Shown here: piece after piece, positions 20,104 to 29,148 of the stretch
How positions within the stretch are numbered: position 1 is the first letter of the stretch
Layout: each line of letters starts with the position of its first letter
From: Thioclava atlantica
Lineage (GTDB): Bacteria; Pseudomonadota; Alphaproteobacteria; Rhodobacterales; Rhodobacteraceae
Length of the DNA: 64,000 nucleotides
Direction of reading: 5' to 3'
Assembly (NCBI RefSeq): GCF_000737065.1
Contig: NZ_AQRC01000016.1
Location: forward strand, 55,958-119,957
The notes under the pieces: model-generated
Seen by the model: the letters and a program-made list of their open reading frames with translations, nothing else
What the model was told of the DNA's origin: nothing
Database searches by the model: none
Made by a program: the position numbers and the translations under genes

Positions 20104-20141
20104 GATGCCTCCGGCAGGGGTATTTCCGTCTAGGTGAAGGG
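20104..20141 (+). repeat. Dispersed intergenic repeat, single copy
   Basis: GATGCCTCCGGCAGGGG, then TATTTCCGT and CTAGGTGAAG. It matches the copy at about 30.99-31.03 kb at all but a few positions. It lies between the convergent esterase and MFS genes. Confidence 0.7.
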
Positions 20142-20149
20142 GGCGCGGA

Positions 20150-21355
20150 TCAGCTGCGCGCCGCGCGCCGGTCGAGCGCCCAGAGCGCGCCCGCGCCCGC
20201 CACGCCGAGAAGCGCGCCCGCGGCGGCGGCCAGTTCGTAGCCCGCGATTGCCGTGCCGATGGCGAAGATCGCCGCCGAGAACCCGTCCCCCGCGAGCTTC
20301 TGGAGCGCCATCAGCGAGGCCCCCGCGCCGGGTCGGTTCGAAAGCAGGTCCTGCAGATAGGCCATCGGCTGGGTGAGCACGACCGCACCGCCCGCCGCGC
20401 CGGGCAGCGTGAGCAGCCAGACGAAGGGCGTGGGCGCCAGCAACGGGATCAGCCCGAGATGGGTCGCGTAGAGCGCGCTCCCGACCCAGATCAGCGTATT
20501 GCGCGAGATCCGCCCCATCACCAGCGGCAGCGCGAGCATGAAGGGCACTTCGAGCCCCGCCATGATCCCGGCATAAAGCGCGGTATCGGCAGCCCCGCGC
20601 CCGGGCGTCGCCTCGAAGACGAGGCCCATCACGACGAGATAGAGCATCACCGCGCCATTGATCGTGCCGAGCGCCACGACCCGGGCGAGGATCGGCAGAT
20701 TGGCCATCTCGTGCAGCGACTGGCGGAAACTCAGCCCCGATTTCGGGTCCGGCCAGCGGGTCGCCCCGTCGCGCGGCCAGAACAGGTAGGTGAGCGCGAG
20801 GATCGCCGCCCCCAGGCTCAGCGTCACCGGGTAGATCGAGGTCAGCGGCGCGCCCTGATCGAAGATCACCGACCAGATCGGCAGCACCACCAGCCAGGGC
20901 AGCGCGAAGAGCGCGCGCAGGGTGGAGAGGATCGCGGGCCGGTCGGGTTCGGGATGGGTCGAGGCCGCGAGCCGCGAGAGCGCGAAGAGCTGGCCGAAGA
21001 TCGAGGCCGAGAGCGGCAGGATCAGCGTGTTGGCCACCACGAAGACGGTCGCATTGTCGCCCGCGAGCACGAGGCCCGAGCCGAGGATCAGCATCGCCGA
21101 GGTGCCAAGCGCGATCACGCGCCGATTGGCCCGCTGATCCGCGAGGATGCCAAGCCCCACCGAAGCCGAGACCGACAGCACCGAAGCGCCGAGCAGCACC
21201 GCCGAATAGGCGCTGTCCGAGAGGCCGAACACCTTGATCGCGAGCGCCGAGACATAGGGCCCCATCGTCGCCGCATGCGCCCCGAAGAGCACGAGCAGGA
21301 TCGCGGCGAGGCGCAGGGCGGGGTCGGTCAGGACGAGGCGAAGAGGCGCGAACAT
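20150..21355 (-). CDS. Major facilitator superfamily transporter
   Basis: Encodes 401 aa with about twelve hydrophobic segments and a central charged loop near residue 195. The loop between helices 2 and 3 has GILADQRANRRVIALG, a recognisable MFS motif A variant. Its closest general resemblance is to sugar- or drug-efflux members, but no substrate can be inferred. The gene converges on the TesA-like esterase. The ATG at 21355 follows directly after its short upstream region shared with the divergent gene at 21543. Confidence 0.82.
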   Translation of the reverse strand: MFAPLRLVLTDPALRLAAILLVLFGAHAATMGPYVSALAIKVFGLSDSAYSAVLLGASVLSVSASVGLGILADQRANRRVIALGTSAMLILGSGLVLAGDNATVFVVANTLILPLSASIFGQLFALSRLAASTHPEPDRPAILSTLRALFALPWLVVLPIWSVIFDQGAPLTSIYPVTLSLGAAILALTYLFWPRDGATRWPDPKSGLSFRQSLHEMANLPILARVVALGTINGAVMLYLVVMGLVFEATPGRGAADTALYAGIMAGLEVPFMLALPLVMGRISRNTLIWVGSALYATHLGLIPLLAPTPFVWLLTLPGAAGGAVVLTQPMAYLQDLLSNRPGAGASLMALQKLAGDGFSAAIFAIGTAIAGYELAAAAGALLGVAGAGALWALDRRAARS

Positions 21356-21542
21356 GCCCCTCCCATGCGCTGCTTCGCGCCCGAGTGCAAGACACTTGCC
21401 GGCCCCTGCCCTCCGCCCGGCGCAGAGCCCCGTCTGCGGCTCGATGGGCGGGTTTCCGCCACGTCACCGGATTGCGTGGCACGTGCGCCTGTCTGGGCGC
21501 GTTGGGGAAGGAGAGACAGATCGCATCGTGGAAAGGCAACGC

Positions 21543-22100
21543 ATGCTCTCCAGACACATCGCTTCCAAATTCGACTCCGTGATCCGCAACATCCTCCTGC
21601 GCGCCGAGGCCCCGTCCGGCGAGGTGATGACGCCCCGGCTGGGACGGCTCGAGGATGCCGAAACCCGGCTTGAGCAGCGCTGCGCCCGGGTCGTGCAAGC
21701 GCTCCCCTCCGACGAGAAGGCCGTTCTCTGCCTGACCTATGGCCTCACCGGTCAGGCCCCCTGCCCGCCCCATCGCGCCGCCGACCTTCTCGGCTGGGGA
21801 CTGGCGCAGACCCTCACCATCGGCGAGGCCGCGATCTTGCGGCTGCGCAACGCCGCGAGCGCGCGCGCTGCCTTCGAGCCGCTGCTCGAAAGCCTGCATC
21901 CGAAACTCCTGGTGGCGGCGGACGAGATCTACGAGATGCGCCTTGCCGAGATCCCCAAGCCGCAACGCAACAAGGTGCTCAAGCGGTTTTGGTGCGAGCT
22001 TGCCCCGCTCGAACGGCTCGCCCTGCGCGGCTATGGCGAGGGCGAGGTCGAGGAGATGCGGGTGGCGCTCGAGAAGCGCGCTTCGGGACGATTGATCTGA
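21543..22100 (+). CDS. Unknown protein with sigma-region-4-like segment
   Basis: Encodes 185 aa, mostly helical and charged. I do not recognise a named family. Residues 54-102 (LPSDEKAVLCLTYGLTG, then AADLLGWG and IGEAAILRLR) align by eye with sigma-70 region 4, whose consensus is LP-E--V--L-YGL-G, a helix-turn-helix, and I-E-AL--LR. No region 2 is visible, so it is not a complete sigma factor. The ATG at 21543 follows GGAAAGG by six bases; an in-frame GTG at 21528 with GGAGAG upstream is an alternative. It stands alone on the plus strand between the MFS and hemC genes. Confidence 0.65.
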   Translation: MLSRHIASKFDSVIRNILLRAEAPSGEVMTPRLGRLEDAETRLEQRCARVVQALPSDEKAVLCLTYGLTGQAPCPPHRAADLLGWGLAQTLTIGEAAILRLRNAASARAAFEPLLESLHPKLLVAADEIYEMRLAEIPKPQRNKVLKRFWCELAPLERLALRGYGEGEVEEMRVALEKRASGRLI

Positions 22101-22122
22101 GTCAGCCCGATCCAGAGAGATA

Positions 22123-23076
22123 TCAGCGCCAGTCGAAGAAATTCTTCGGCGCGCGGGACAGCAGGTCGCGGGCCAGGTGCTCGCCCATCGCCGCGCCGTC
22201 GGAGATGTCGCCCCAGCGGTCGTCCGAGAGCGCCTCGGACCCGTCGGGCCTCAGGATCTCGCCGCGCAGCCACAGCCGGTCGCCCTCGATCACCGCGAGC
22301 CCCGCGATCGGCGTCTCGCACGAGCCGTCGAGCGTCGCGAGGAAGGCACGCTCGGCCGCGAGCCGATGCTCGGTCTCGATGTCGTGGATCGCGTCGAGCA
22401 GCGCCTCGGCGCGCGCATCCGCCATCCGCCGTTCGATCCCGATCGCGCCCTGCGCCACGGCCGGGAGCATCTCCTCGGGCGAGATCGCGGCGCGCGCCAC
22501 GTCCTCCATCCCGAGCCGCCGCAGCCCGGCCATCGCGAGGAAAGTCGCCGCCGCGACCCCGTCCTCGAGCTTTTTCAGCCGGGTCTGCACGTTGCCGCGG
22601 AACTCGACGAGTTCCAGATCGGGCCGGCGATGGGCAAGCTGCGCGCGCCGGCGCAGGCTCGAGGAGCCGACCGTCGCGCCATGGGGCAGCATGCCGATAC
22701 TGTCGTGATCCAGGCAGACGAAGGCATCGCGCACATCCTCGCGCGGCAGGTAGCAGTCGAGCACCAGCCCCTCGGGCTGCTCGGTCGGCATGTCCTTCAT
22801 CGAATGGACCGCGATATCGATGCGCCCCGCGATCATCGCCTCTTCGATTTCCTTGGTGAAGAGGCCCTTGTTTCCGATCTCCTTGAGCGGCGTGTCGGCC
22901 GCGATCATCGCCCGGTCGTCGCCCGTGGTCTTGATCACCACGATCTCGAACGCCTCCTCGGGCAGCCCGTGCGCGGCCATCAGCCGCTGCCGGGTTTCAC
23001 GAGCCTGGGCAAGCGCCAGCGGCGAGCCGCGGGTGCCGATCTTGAGCGGGGATTTCGCATCGGGCATCTGGGTCAT
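22123..23076 (-). CDS. hemC: Porphobilinogen deaminase (hydroxymethylbilane synthase)
   Basis: Encodes 317 aa. It joins four porphobilinogens into hydroxymethylbilane in tetrapyrrole synthesis. Family motifs are IGTRGSPLALAQA near the N terminus, DIAVHSMKDMPT, the arginine-rich VGSSSLRRRAQL and the cofactor-binding cysteine in LDGSCETPIAG. The start is uncertain between 23076 (MTQMPDAK) and 23082 (MLMTQ); both lack a strong ribosome site. It is divergent from hemE with about 98 bases between, so the two haem genes may share regulation. Confidence 0.95.
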   Translation of the reverse strand: MTQMPDAKSPLKIGTRGSPLALAQARETRQRLMAAHGLPEEAFEIVVIKTTGDDRAMIAADTPLKEIGNKGLFTKEIEEAMIAGRIDIAVHSMKDMPTEQPEGLVLDCYLPREDVRDAFVCLDHDSIGMLPHGATVGSSSLRRRAQLAHRRPDLELVEFRGNVQTRLKKLEDGVAAATFLAMAGLRRLGMEDVARAAISPEEMLPAVAQGAIGIERRMADARAEALLDAIHDIETEHRLAAERAFLATLDGSCETPIAGLAVIEGDRLWLRGEILRPDGSEALSDDRWGDISDGAAMGEHLARDLLSRAPKNFFDWR

Positions 23077-23174
23077 GAGCATCGGCTTACCCGCGACGGA
23101 TCGTCCGCGCAAGAAGGCCCGCGCTTGACATGACGCCACAGGTCGCGATGAAGGGGAGCAAAGAGGAGGCGCGA

Positions 23175-24206
23175 ATGGCTGAAAAGACGATCCTGCGGGC
23201 ACTCAATGGCGAGATTCTCCCGACCCCTCCGGTCTGGATGATGCGACAGGCGGGCCGCTACCTGCCCGAATACCGCGCGACCCGCGCCAAGGCGGGCGAT
23301 TTCCTCTCGCTGTGCTACACGCCCGAACTCGCGGCCGAGGTGACGCTGCAGCCGATCCGCCGCTACGGTTTCGACGCGGCGATCCTGTTCGCCGATATCC
23401 TGCTTCTGCCCCAGGCGCTCGGCGCGGATCTGTGGTTCGTCACCGGCGAGGGCCCGCGGCTCTCGACCACGACGAGCGCGAGCGACTTCGCCAAGCTCAA
23501 GGGCCGCGACGACATCCATGACACGCTCGCCCCGGTCTATGAAACCGTCGGCATCCTGTCGCGCGAATTGCCGCGCGAGACCACGCTGATCGGCTTTGCG
23601 GGCGCACCCTGGACGGTCGCGACCTACATGATCGCGGGCCGCGGCACCAAGGATCAGGGCCCCGCGCATGCGCTCAAGGCCGAGGATCGCGAGACTTTCG
23701 TGAAGATCATCGACCTGCTCACCGTCTCGACCATCGAATATCTCTCGAAACAGGTCGAGGCCGGGGCCGAGGTGGTCAAGCTCTTCGACAGCTGGGCGGG
23801 CTCGCTCAAGGGTCCGGATTTCGAGGAATTCGCGGTCGAACCCGCGCGCCGCATCATCGCCGAGATGAAGGCGCGCTTCCCGGGCCTGCCGGTGATCGCC
23901 TTCCCGCGCGAGGCGGGCGAGGGATATATCGGCTTCCACGAGAAGACCGGCGCGGATTGCGTGGCGATCGACAATTCGGTGAGCCCCGAATGGGCGGCGC
24001 GGAATGTGCAGATCTCGGGCTGCGTGCAGGGCAATCTCGATCCCAAGCACATGATCACCGGCGGTCAGGCGCTGATCGACGCCACCCGCCATGTCGTCGA
24101 GGCGTTCAGGAACGGCCCCCATATCTTCAATCTCGGCCACGGCATCACCCCCGATGCCGATCCCGAGAACGTGGCGCTGATGATCGAGACGATCCGCAAC
24201 GGGTGA
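23175..24206 (+). CDS. hemE: Uroporphyrinogen decarboxylase
   Basis: Encodes 343 aa, normal length. It decarboxylates uroporphyrinogen III to coproporphyrinogen III in the cytoplasm. The N-terminal signature [17 protein letters not shown] and [12 protein letters not shown] are present, as are [13 protein letters not shown] and the C-terminal [13 protein letters not shown]. The ATG at 23175 is preceded by GAGGAGG; the longer frame from 23130 adds residues that relatives lack. TTGACA at 23125-23130 could be its -35 element. It converges with hemF across a repeat. Confidence 0.95.
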   Translation: MAEKTILRALNGEILPTPPVWMMRQAGRYLPEYRATRAKAGDFLSLCYTPELAAEVTLQPIRRYGFDAAILFADILLLPQALGADLWFVTGEGPRLSTTTSASDFAKLKGRDDIHDTLAPVYETVGILSRELPRETTLIGFAGAPWTVATYMIAGRGTKDQGPAHALKAEDRETFVKIIDLLTVSTIEYLSKQVEAGAEVVKLFDSWAGSLKGPDFEEFAVEPARRIIAEMKARFPGLPVIAFPREAGEGYIGFHEKTGADCVAIDNSVSPEWAARNVQISGCVQGNLDPKHMITGGQALIDATRHVVEAFRNGPHIFNLGHGITPDADPENVALMIETIRNG

Positions 24207-24240
24207 GTTCCGGCCCGCGGGGCGCGCCGGGCGTCCCGCA

Positions 24241-24310
24241 CCGCCCCTTCCTCTTGATCCAAATATCCCGGGGGTGAATGGCGAAGCCAGAGGGGGCAGC
24301 GCCCCCTTCC
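24241..24310 (-). repeat. Palindromic intergenic repeat between hemE and hemF
   Basis: On the minus strand this reads GGGGGC-GCT-GCCCCC, then a mini-hairpin GGC-TTC-GCC, then CCCCCGGGATATTTGGATC and AAGAGG. The plus-strand hairpin is at 24292-24306. The CCCCCGGG-ATATTT core is shared with the element inside xdhB. The hairpins may also serve as a transcription stop for both genes. Confidence 0.65.
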
Positions 24311-24334
24311 CCGGCCCGGTGGATCACCCGGCGC

Positions 24335-25234
24335 TCAATACCACTTCGCGACCGGCGGCAGGCTCATCAGCACCGCATCGGCATTATGGCCGGTCTCGAG
24401 GCCGAACTTTGTACCGCGATCATAGACGAGGTTGTATTCGGCATAGAGCCCGCGGTGGCGCAGTTGCGCCTCGCGATCCTCCTCCGACCAGTCCTGCACG
24501 CGGCGCTTCTCGATCAGCGGAACATAGGCGGGAAGGAAGGCGGCGCCGACAGCCCGGGTGAAGGCGAAATCCGCCTCCCAGTCGCCGGTATTCAGGTCGT
24601 CATAGAAGATCCCGCCCACGCCGCGCGCGCGGCCGCGATGCGGGATGAAGAAATACTCGTCCGCCCAGGCCTTGAAACGCGCATAGTATTCCGGGTCGTG
24701 TGCGTCGCAGGCGCACTGCATTTCGGCGTGGAAATGGGCGGTATCCTCGTCATATTCGAGGCAGGGGTTGAGATCCGCCCCGCCCCCGAACCACCAGGCC
24801 TGCGGGGTCCAGAACATCCGCGTGTTCATGTGGACTGCCGGACAATGCGGGTTCTGCATATGGGCGACCAGCGAAATGCCCGAGGCCCAGAACCGCGGGT
24901 CCTGCTCCATGCCCGGGACGCCACGCGCGGCCATCGCCTTTTGCGCGCGGGGCGCCAGCTCGCCCCAGACGGTCGAGATGTTCACGCCCACCTTCTCGAA
25001 GACGCGGCCGCCGCGCATCACGCTCATCTTGCCGCCACCATGGTCTTCGCCCGCGGGTCCCTTGCGCTCGGTCGGCGTGACCTCGAACCGGCCCGGCGCC
25101 TGATCGGCGAGCGGGCCCTGCGCATGGCTGTCCTCGAGCCCCTCGAAGGCCGCGACGATCCGGTCGCGCAGATCGGAGAACCATTGGCTCGCGCGTGCCT
25201 TGCGGTCGTCGAAACTCTCGGGACTGTCACTCAT
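24335..25234 (-). CDS. hemF: Oxygen-dependent coproporphyrinogen III oxidase
   Basis: Encodes 299 aa. It converts coproporphyrinogen III to protoporphyrinogen IX using O2. Typical segments are NPHCPAVHMNTR, WWFGGGADLNP, the metal-binding HAEMQCACDAH and the C-terminal YNLVYDRGTKFGLETG. The ATG at 25234 follows AGGAGG, so the long upstream extension is rejected. Together with the oxygen-independent hemN at 42.4 kb the organism can make haem with or without oxygen. Confidence 0.95.
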   Translation of the reverse strand: MSDSPESFDDRKARASQWFSDLRDRIVAAFEGLEDSHAQGPLADQAPGRFEVTPTERKGPAGEDHGGGKMSVMRGGRVFEKVGVNISTVWGELAPRAQKAMAARGVPGMEQDPRFWASGISLVAHMQNPHCPAVHMNTRMFWTPQAWWFGGGADLNPCLEYDEDTAHFHAEMQCACDAHDPEYYARFKAWADEYFFIPHRGRARGVGGIFYDDLNTGDWEADFAFTRAVGAAFLPAYVPLIEKRRVQDWSEEDREAQLRHRGLYAEYNLVYDRGTKFGLETGHNADAVLMSLPPVAKWY

Positions 25235-25349
25235 GCGGGGGCCTCCTTGAACATTGCGACTGTCCTTAGCAGCCCGGTTCGCCTGCGGGAAGGGCGCGAT
25301 TGATCGGAACGCGGCGAGGGCGTAGGCTGACTGGCAAAGGAGATCCGCC

Positions 25350-25757
25350 ATGCGTGCCCTGCTTCTGCTCTTGCCGCTCGTCGTGCTCGCTGCCTGCGGG
25401 ACACCGCAGGAACGCTGCATCCGGCAGGCCACGGTCGAGCTGCGCCGGGTGAACGCGCTGGTCGCCGAGGTTCAGGGCAACCTCGCCCGCGGCTATGCTT
25501 GGGAGGAATACGAGACCACCTCGGTCCGCTGGGAGGTCTGCGGCTATGACACGATCGAGAAGGACGGCAAGCAGATCACGCGCCCGCGCATGTGCCTCGA
25601 GGATTACCCCGTCACCCATCGCCGCCCGGCGCCGATCGACCCGGCCGCGGAAGAACGCAAGCTCGACGGGTTGCTCAAGCGGCAGGCGGAGCTGACCCGC
25701 GCCGCGCAGGCACAGATCGCGGCCTGCAAGGCCGCCTATCCCGAAGAGCCGAAATAA
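25350..25757 (+). CDS. Hypothetical lipoprotein
   Basis: Encodes 135 aa. MRALLLLLPLVVLAACGT is a lipoprotein signal with lipobox LAAC. The mature part is charged, contains four further cysteines and a likely helical C-terminal third rich in A, E, K and Q (ERKLDGLLKRQAELTRAAQ). I do not recognise the family. AAAGGAG lies nine bases upstream of the ATG. It is a lone plus-strand gene, converging with the SDR gene 15 bases away. Confidence 0.75.
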   Translation: MRALLLLLPLVVLAACGTPQERCIRQATVELRRVNALVAEVQGNLARGYAWEEYETTSVRWEVCGYDTIEKDGKQITRPRMCLEDYPVTHRRPAPIDPAAEERKLDGLLKRQAELTRAAQAQIAACKAAYPEEPK

Positions 25758-25772
25758 GACCGCAGGAGCGGC

Positions 25773-26582
25773 TCAGAAGGCCGGCACCTGCACGCGGTCG
25801 AGCAGGCCGCGCCCGCCATCGACATGGATGATCTGCCCGGTCACGAAGCTCGCCCCGCTCGAGGCGAGATATTGCACCGTCTCGGCCAGTTCCGAGGGCG
25901 GCGCGATCCGGCCCAGCGGCGTGCCCTCGCAGATCGCCTCGCGCCAGTCGTCGTTCTCCTTCAGCGCGTCCTGCAGCGAGCGGCTCATCACCGAGGCGAA
26001 GCTCACCCCGTTCACCCGGATCCGCTGCGGCGCGAGCGCCACCGCGAGCGAACGGATCGCCTGATCCTGCGCCGCGCAGGCGATCGAATAGGCCATCAGT
26101 TCGGGCTGGGTGCGCGCCGAGGCCAGCGTCGAGACATTGATGATCGCGCCGATCTCGCCCTCGCTGCGGCCTTCGTCCTCGGCCTGCTTGATCATCCGCT
26201 TCGCGGTCATCTGCGAGACCCGCAGGGATGCTTTCATGTTCTTGTTGAGCATGTCGTCGAGGACCTCGCTCGAGGGATCGAGCGGATCGCAGGGCGCGAA
26301 GACCCGCGCGCAATTGACGAGGATGTCGATCCGGTCGAAGGCGTCGACCGTCGCGGAGAGCAGGTTCTTCACCGTCAGCTTCTCGCACAGGTCGCCCGCG
26401 AAATAGCGCGCGGGGCCTTCGGACTTGGCCTCTCCCCCCAGTTCGGCGAGCAGTTTTTCCTCGTCGATATCGGCGAACATCACCTGGGCGCCGCGATCGA
26501 GGAAATGGCGCGCGATCGCGAGCCCGATGCCGTGGGCCGCGCCGGTGATGATGGCGGTCTTGCCGGAAATGGAAAGCGACAT
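25773..26582 (-). CDS. Short-chain dehydrogenase/reductase-like protein with altered catalytic motif
   Basis: Encodes 269 aa. The N-terminal dinucleotide-binding motif TGAAHGIG (13-20), acidic FADID (37-41) and DIL-VN mark a classical SDR fold. The usual Ser-Tyr-x3-Lys catalytic set is incomplete: Ser151 and Tyr165 are there, but the position of the essential lysine (YSIAC, residue 169) is cysteine, and the NNAG motif reads NCAR. The C-terminal TGQIIHVDGG is normal. It may bind NAD(P) without normal dehydrogenase activity, or use another base. Substrate unknown. Confidence 0.85.
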   Translation of the reverse strand: MSLSISGKTAIITGAAHGIGLAIARHFLDRGAQVMFADIDEEKLLAELGGEAKSEGPARYFAGDLCEKLTVKNLLSATVDAFDRIDILVNCARVFAPCDPLDPSSEVLDDMLNKNMKASLRVSQMTAKRMIKQAEDEGRSEGEIGAIINVSTLASARTQPELMAYSIACAAQDQAIRSLAVALAPQRIRVNGVSFASVMSRSLQDALKENDDWREAICEGTPLGRIAPPSELAETVQYLASSGASFVTGQIIHVDGGRGLLDRVQVPAF

Positions 26583-26625
26583 TGCGGGTAGCTCCCGTGA
26601 TTGAGTGGGCGCAAGTTAGGCGCGT

Positions 26626-27681
26626 TCAGCGCCGCTTGCGAGGGGCGCGGCCCTGTTTCGGAGCGGCTGTGGCGTGTTTGCCCGCCGCGATGGGCTTGGC
26701 CGCGCGAATGATGCGGAACCGGGTCGAGGGGCCGGAAGGGGGCGTGATCTCCTCGATCTCGGCGAAGGCCGCGGCCAGCGCATCCGAGTAGGGCAGATGC
26801 CGGTTCGCGACCATCCAGAGCGTTCCCGAGAGAGAGAGCATCGCGCGCGCCGCCGCGATGAAGGCAAGCCCGAGCGCGGGCTCCGCGCCGCGCGCCGCGC
26901 CGTGGAAAGGCGGGTTCATCACCACCGCGCCGTAGCGCTCGGCCGGCGAGAAGCGGGTCGCGTCTGCCCAGTGGAACCGAGCCCGCGGATCGGTGATGTT
27001 GCGCTGCGCGCAGTCGAGCGCCACCTTGTCGGCCTCGATCAGGTCGAGTTGCTCGACGCCCTTGCGCGCGAGGATCTGCGCCGAGAGCCAGCCCCACCCC
27101 GCCCCGAGATCGGCCACGCGTGCCGGCAGGGTTCCGGGCAGGCAGGCGGCGAGCAGCGCCGAGCCCTCGTCCACCCCGTCGGCGGAGAACACGCCGGGCC
27201 GGGTCACGAACCCCTCGGTGGGCTCGATATCGGCCGCGAGCCAGTCCGCCAGCGGGGCGGGATCGGCGGCGAACCAGGCGATCTTGCCATGCGCCTTCGC
27301 GATCGGCGCCGAAAGATCCACCCGGCCCCGCAGCTCCTTGAGCAGGGAATCGATCCCCTCCGCCTTCACCCCGTCGACATAGACCGGGCCGCCGGGCGCG
27401 ACATGGGATGCCGCCGCCGCGATCAGCGCCCTGGCCTCGGCCTTGGCGCGCGGTGCGAAGACCACCGCCGCGGCGTAGGTTCCCTCGGGCTCCGTCGCCA
27501 CGCGCAGGCCGCGCGCGGCCAGCGCATCGTGATCGGGTTTGAGCGGCTGCAGCGCGACGAGCCGCTCCAGCGTGAGGCCGCCCAGATCGAGCGCCCCCGC
27601 CGGAGCGAAGAGCGCGATGTCGCCTTCGGGCGGAAACGCGTCGGGCGCATCGAGCGCGAGCGAGAGACGGGGATGGCTCAT
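26626..27681 (-). CDS. rsmC: 16S rRNA (guanine-N2)-methyltransferase, RsmC-like
   Basis: Encodes 351 aa. The N-terminal half is the degenerate MTS-like domain; the C-terminal half is the SAM-dependent methyltransferase with VADLGAGWGWLSAQIL and the catalytic NPPFH typical of N2-guanine methylases. By family it methylates G1207 of 16S rRNA in the 30S subunit. A basic tail (KQGRAPRKRR) could help RNA binding. The related RlmG cannot be fully excluded, but the two-domain layout fits RsmC. Confidence 0.85.
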   Translation of the reverse strand: MSHPRLSLALDAPDAFPPEGDIALFAPAGALDLGGLTLERLVALQPLKPDHDALAARGLRVATEPEGTYAAAVVFAPRAKAEARALIAAAASHVAPGGPVYVDGVKAEGIDSLLKELRGRVDLSAPIAKAHGKIAWFAADPAPLADWLAADIEPTEGFVTRPGVFSADGVDEGSALLAACLPGTLPARVADLGAGWGWLSAQILARKGVEQLDLIEADKVALDCAQRNITDPRARFHWADATRFSPAERYGAVVMNPPFHGAARGAEPALGLAFIAAARAMLSLSGTLWMVANRHLPYSDALAAAFAEIEEITPPSGPSTRFRIIRAAKPIAAGKHATAAPKQGRAPRKRR

Positions 27682-27765
27682 GGTGGAACTCTGGGCAGAC
27701 TTCTGGAACGAAACGAGCCCGCCAGATAGGCGGGCGGCGCGATATTTGCAAGAAAGCGCGGTGCG

Positions 27766-28092
27766 CTATTCCTTCTCCATGGTGCATTGCAGAGGGTGTT
27801 GATGGCGGCGCGCGAAATCCATCACCTGCGCGACCTTGGTCTCGGCGACCTCGAAGGAGAACACGCCGACGACGGCCAGCCCCTTCTTGTGAACGGTCAG
27901 CATGATCTCGAAGGCCTGCGCATGGTTCATGCCGAAGAACCGCTCGAGGATATGCACGACGAATTCCATCGGCGTGTAATCGTCATTGAGCAGCATGACC
28001 TTGTACATCGGCGGGCGCTGCGTCTTCGGCCGGGTCTTGGTCGCGACACCGGGGGCGCCTTCGCTGTCGTCCTGGTCATCATCGGACATCAT
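27766..28092 (-). CDS. clpS: ATP-dependent Clp protease adaptor ClpS
   Basis: Encodes 108 aa. It delivers N-degron substrates to ClpAP. The disordered acidic start ([12 protein letters not shown]) is followed by the ClpS core with [29 protein letters not shown] and [11 protein letters not shown]. The start was set at 28092 by family length. A GTG at 28110 (VTEPLHMM) is an alternative; the ATG at 28203 would add residues not seen in relatives. It is divergent from the HAD gene. Confidence 0.93.
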   Translation of the reverse strand: MMSDDDQDDSEGAPGVATKTRPKTQRPPMYKVMLLNDDYTPMEFVVHILERFFGMNHAQAFEIMLTVHKKGLAVVGVFSFEVAETKVAQVMDFARRHQHPLQCTMEKE

Positions 28093-28214
28093 GTGAAGAG
28101 GCTCGGTCACGGGTATTCCAGCTTCAGGATTCGTTGAGGGCTCTGGCGAAATATAGGCAGTTCGTGACATATGAAAAGCCTCTGGATTTCGCAAATGCAG
28201 CACGGGGCGAGGTA

Positions 28215-28913
28215 ATGCGGCTCACGACGATCGGTTTCGATGCGGATGACACGCTCTGGCACAACGAGCGGTTCTTCCAGCTCACACAGGCGCGTTTCAC
28301 CGAACTGATGGCGGAGCATGCCGGGCCCGACCACCTGTCCGACCGGCTGATCGCGGCCGAGACCCGCAATATCGCGCATTACGGATTCGGCGTGAAGGGT
28401 TTCACCCTGTCGATGATCGAGACCGCGATCGAGGTGAGCGAGGGGCGCGTGCCCGCCACGGTGCTCGCCGAGATCCTTTCGGCCGGACGCGAGATGCTCT
28501 CCCATCCGATCGAGCTGCTGCCCCATGCCCGCGAGGTGATCGAACAGCTCTCCGACCGCCACCGGATCGTGCTCGTGACCAAGGGCGACCTGATCGACCA
28601 AGAGCGCAAGCTCGCGCAATCGGGGCTGGGCGATCTCTTCGATGCGGTCGAGATCGTCTCCGACAAGCGGCCCGACACCTATATGGAGGTCTTCGCCCGC
28701 CATGGCAGCGGCCCCGAGGAAGGCCTGATGGCCGGCAATTCGCTCAAGTCCGACGTGATCCCGATGATCGAGGCCGGCGGATGGGGCGTGCATGTGCCGC
28801 ACGAGCTGACCTGGGCCTTCGAACATGCCGAACCGCCGCGCGACCATCCGCGCTTCGCGGAGCTTCCCGATCTCGGCGGATTGCCGCACTTCATCGCGCG
28901 GATCGAAGGCTGA
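28215..28913 (+). CDS. HAD-superfamily hydrolase
   Basis: Encodes 232 aa. HAD motif I is DADDTLW (nucleophile Asp9, acid/base Asp11), motif II VTKGD, and motif III/IV lies in KRPDTY and GNSLKSDV. It is a probable small-molecule phosphatase of the YjjG/FMN-phosphatase-like group; the substrate is not evident. The ATG at 28215 follows GGGGCGAGG; the longer frame from 28134 would cross the clpS promoter region and adds no motif. Confidence 0.85.
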   Translation: MRLTTIGFDADDTLWHNERFFQLTQARFTELMAEHAGPDHLSDRLIAAETRNIAHYGFGVKGFTLSMIETAIEVSEGRVPATVLAEILSAGREMLSHPIELLPHAREVIEQLSDRHRIVLVTKGDLIDQERKLAQSGLGDLFDAVEIVSDKRPDTYMEVFARHGSGPEEGLMAGNSLKSDVIPMIEAGGWGVHVPHELTWAFEHAEPPRDHPRFAELPDLGGLPHFIARIEG

Positions 28914-29148
28914 GAGCCCGCCATTTTCTCGCCACATTCAACTGCCGACATCAACGGAATGACCCCACCACCCAGACGACCCACAACATGTAGGGAGACT
29001 GGTTGAATATCGCTGAGAAAGCTCTTGAAAATAGGTGGTTTTCAGCCTGTGCGGGTCATGTTACGATATTTTTCAGGAACCCCGGAGCTCTTCATAAATC
29101 GAGCTCACGAAAAAGGGGCAATTGAGGCAGTGATAAATAGGTGAAACC

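Noticed and set aside
29085..29106. Two GAGCTC sites 10 bases apart before the DD-carboxypeptidase gene
   Set aside because: GAGCTC is self-complementary and short; without a matching regulator or a second copy it cannot be told from chance.
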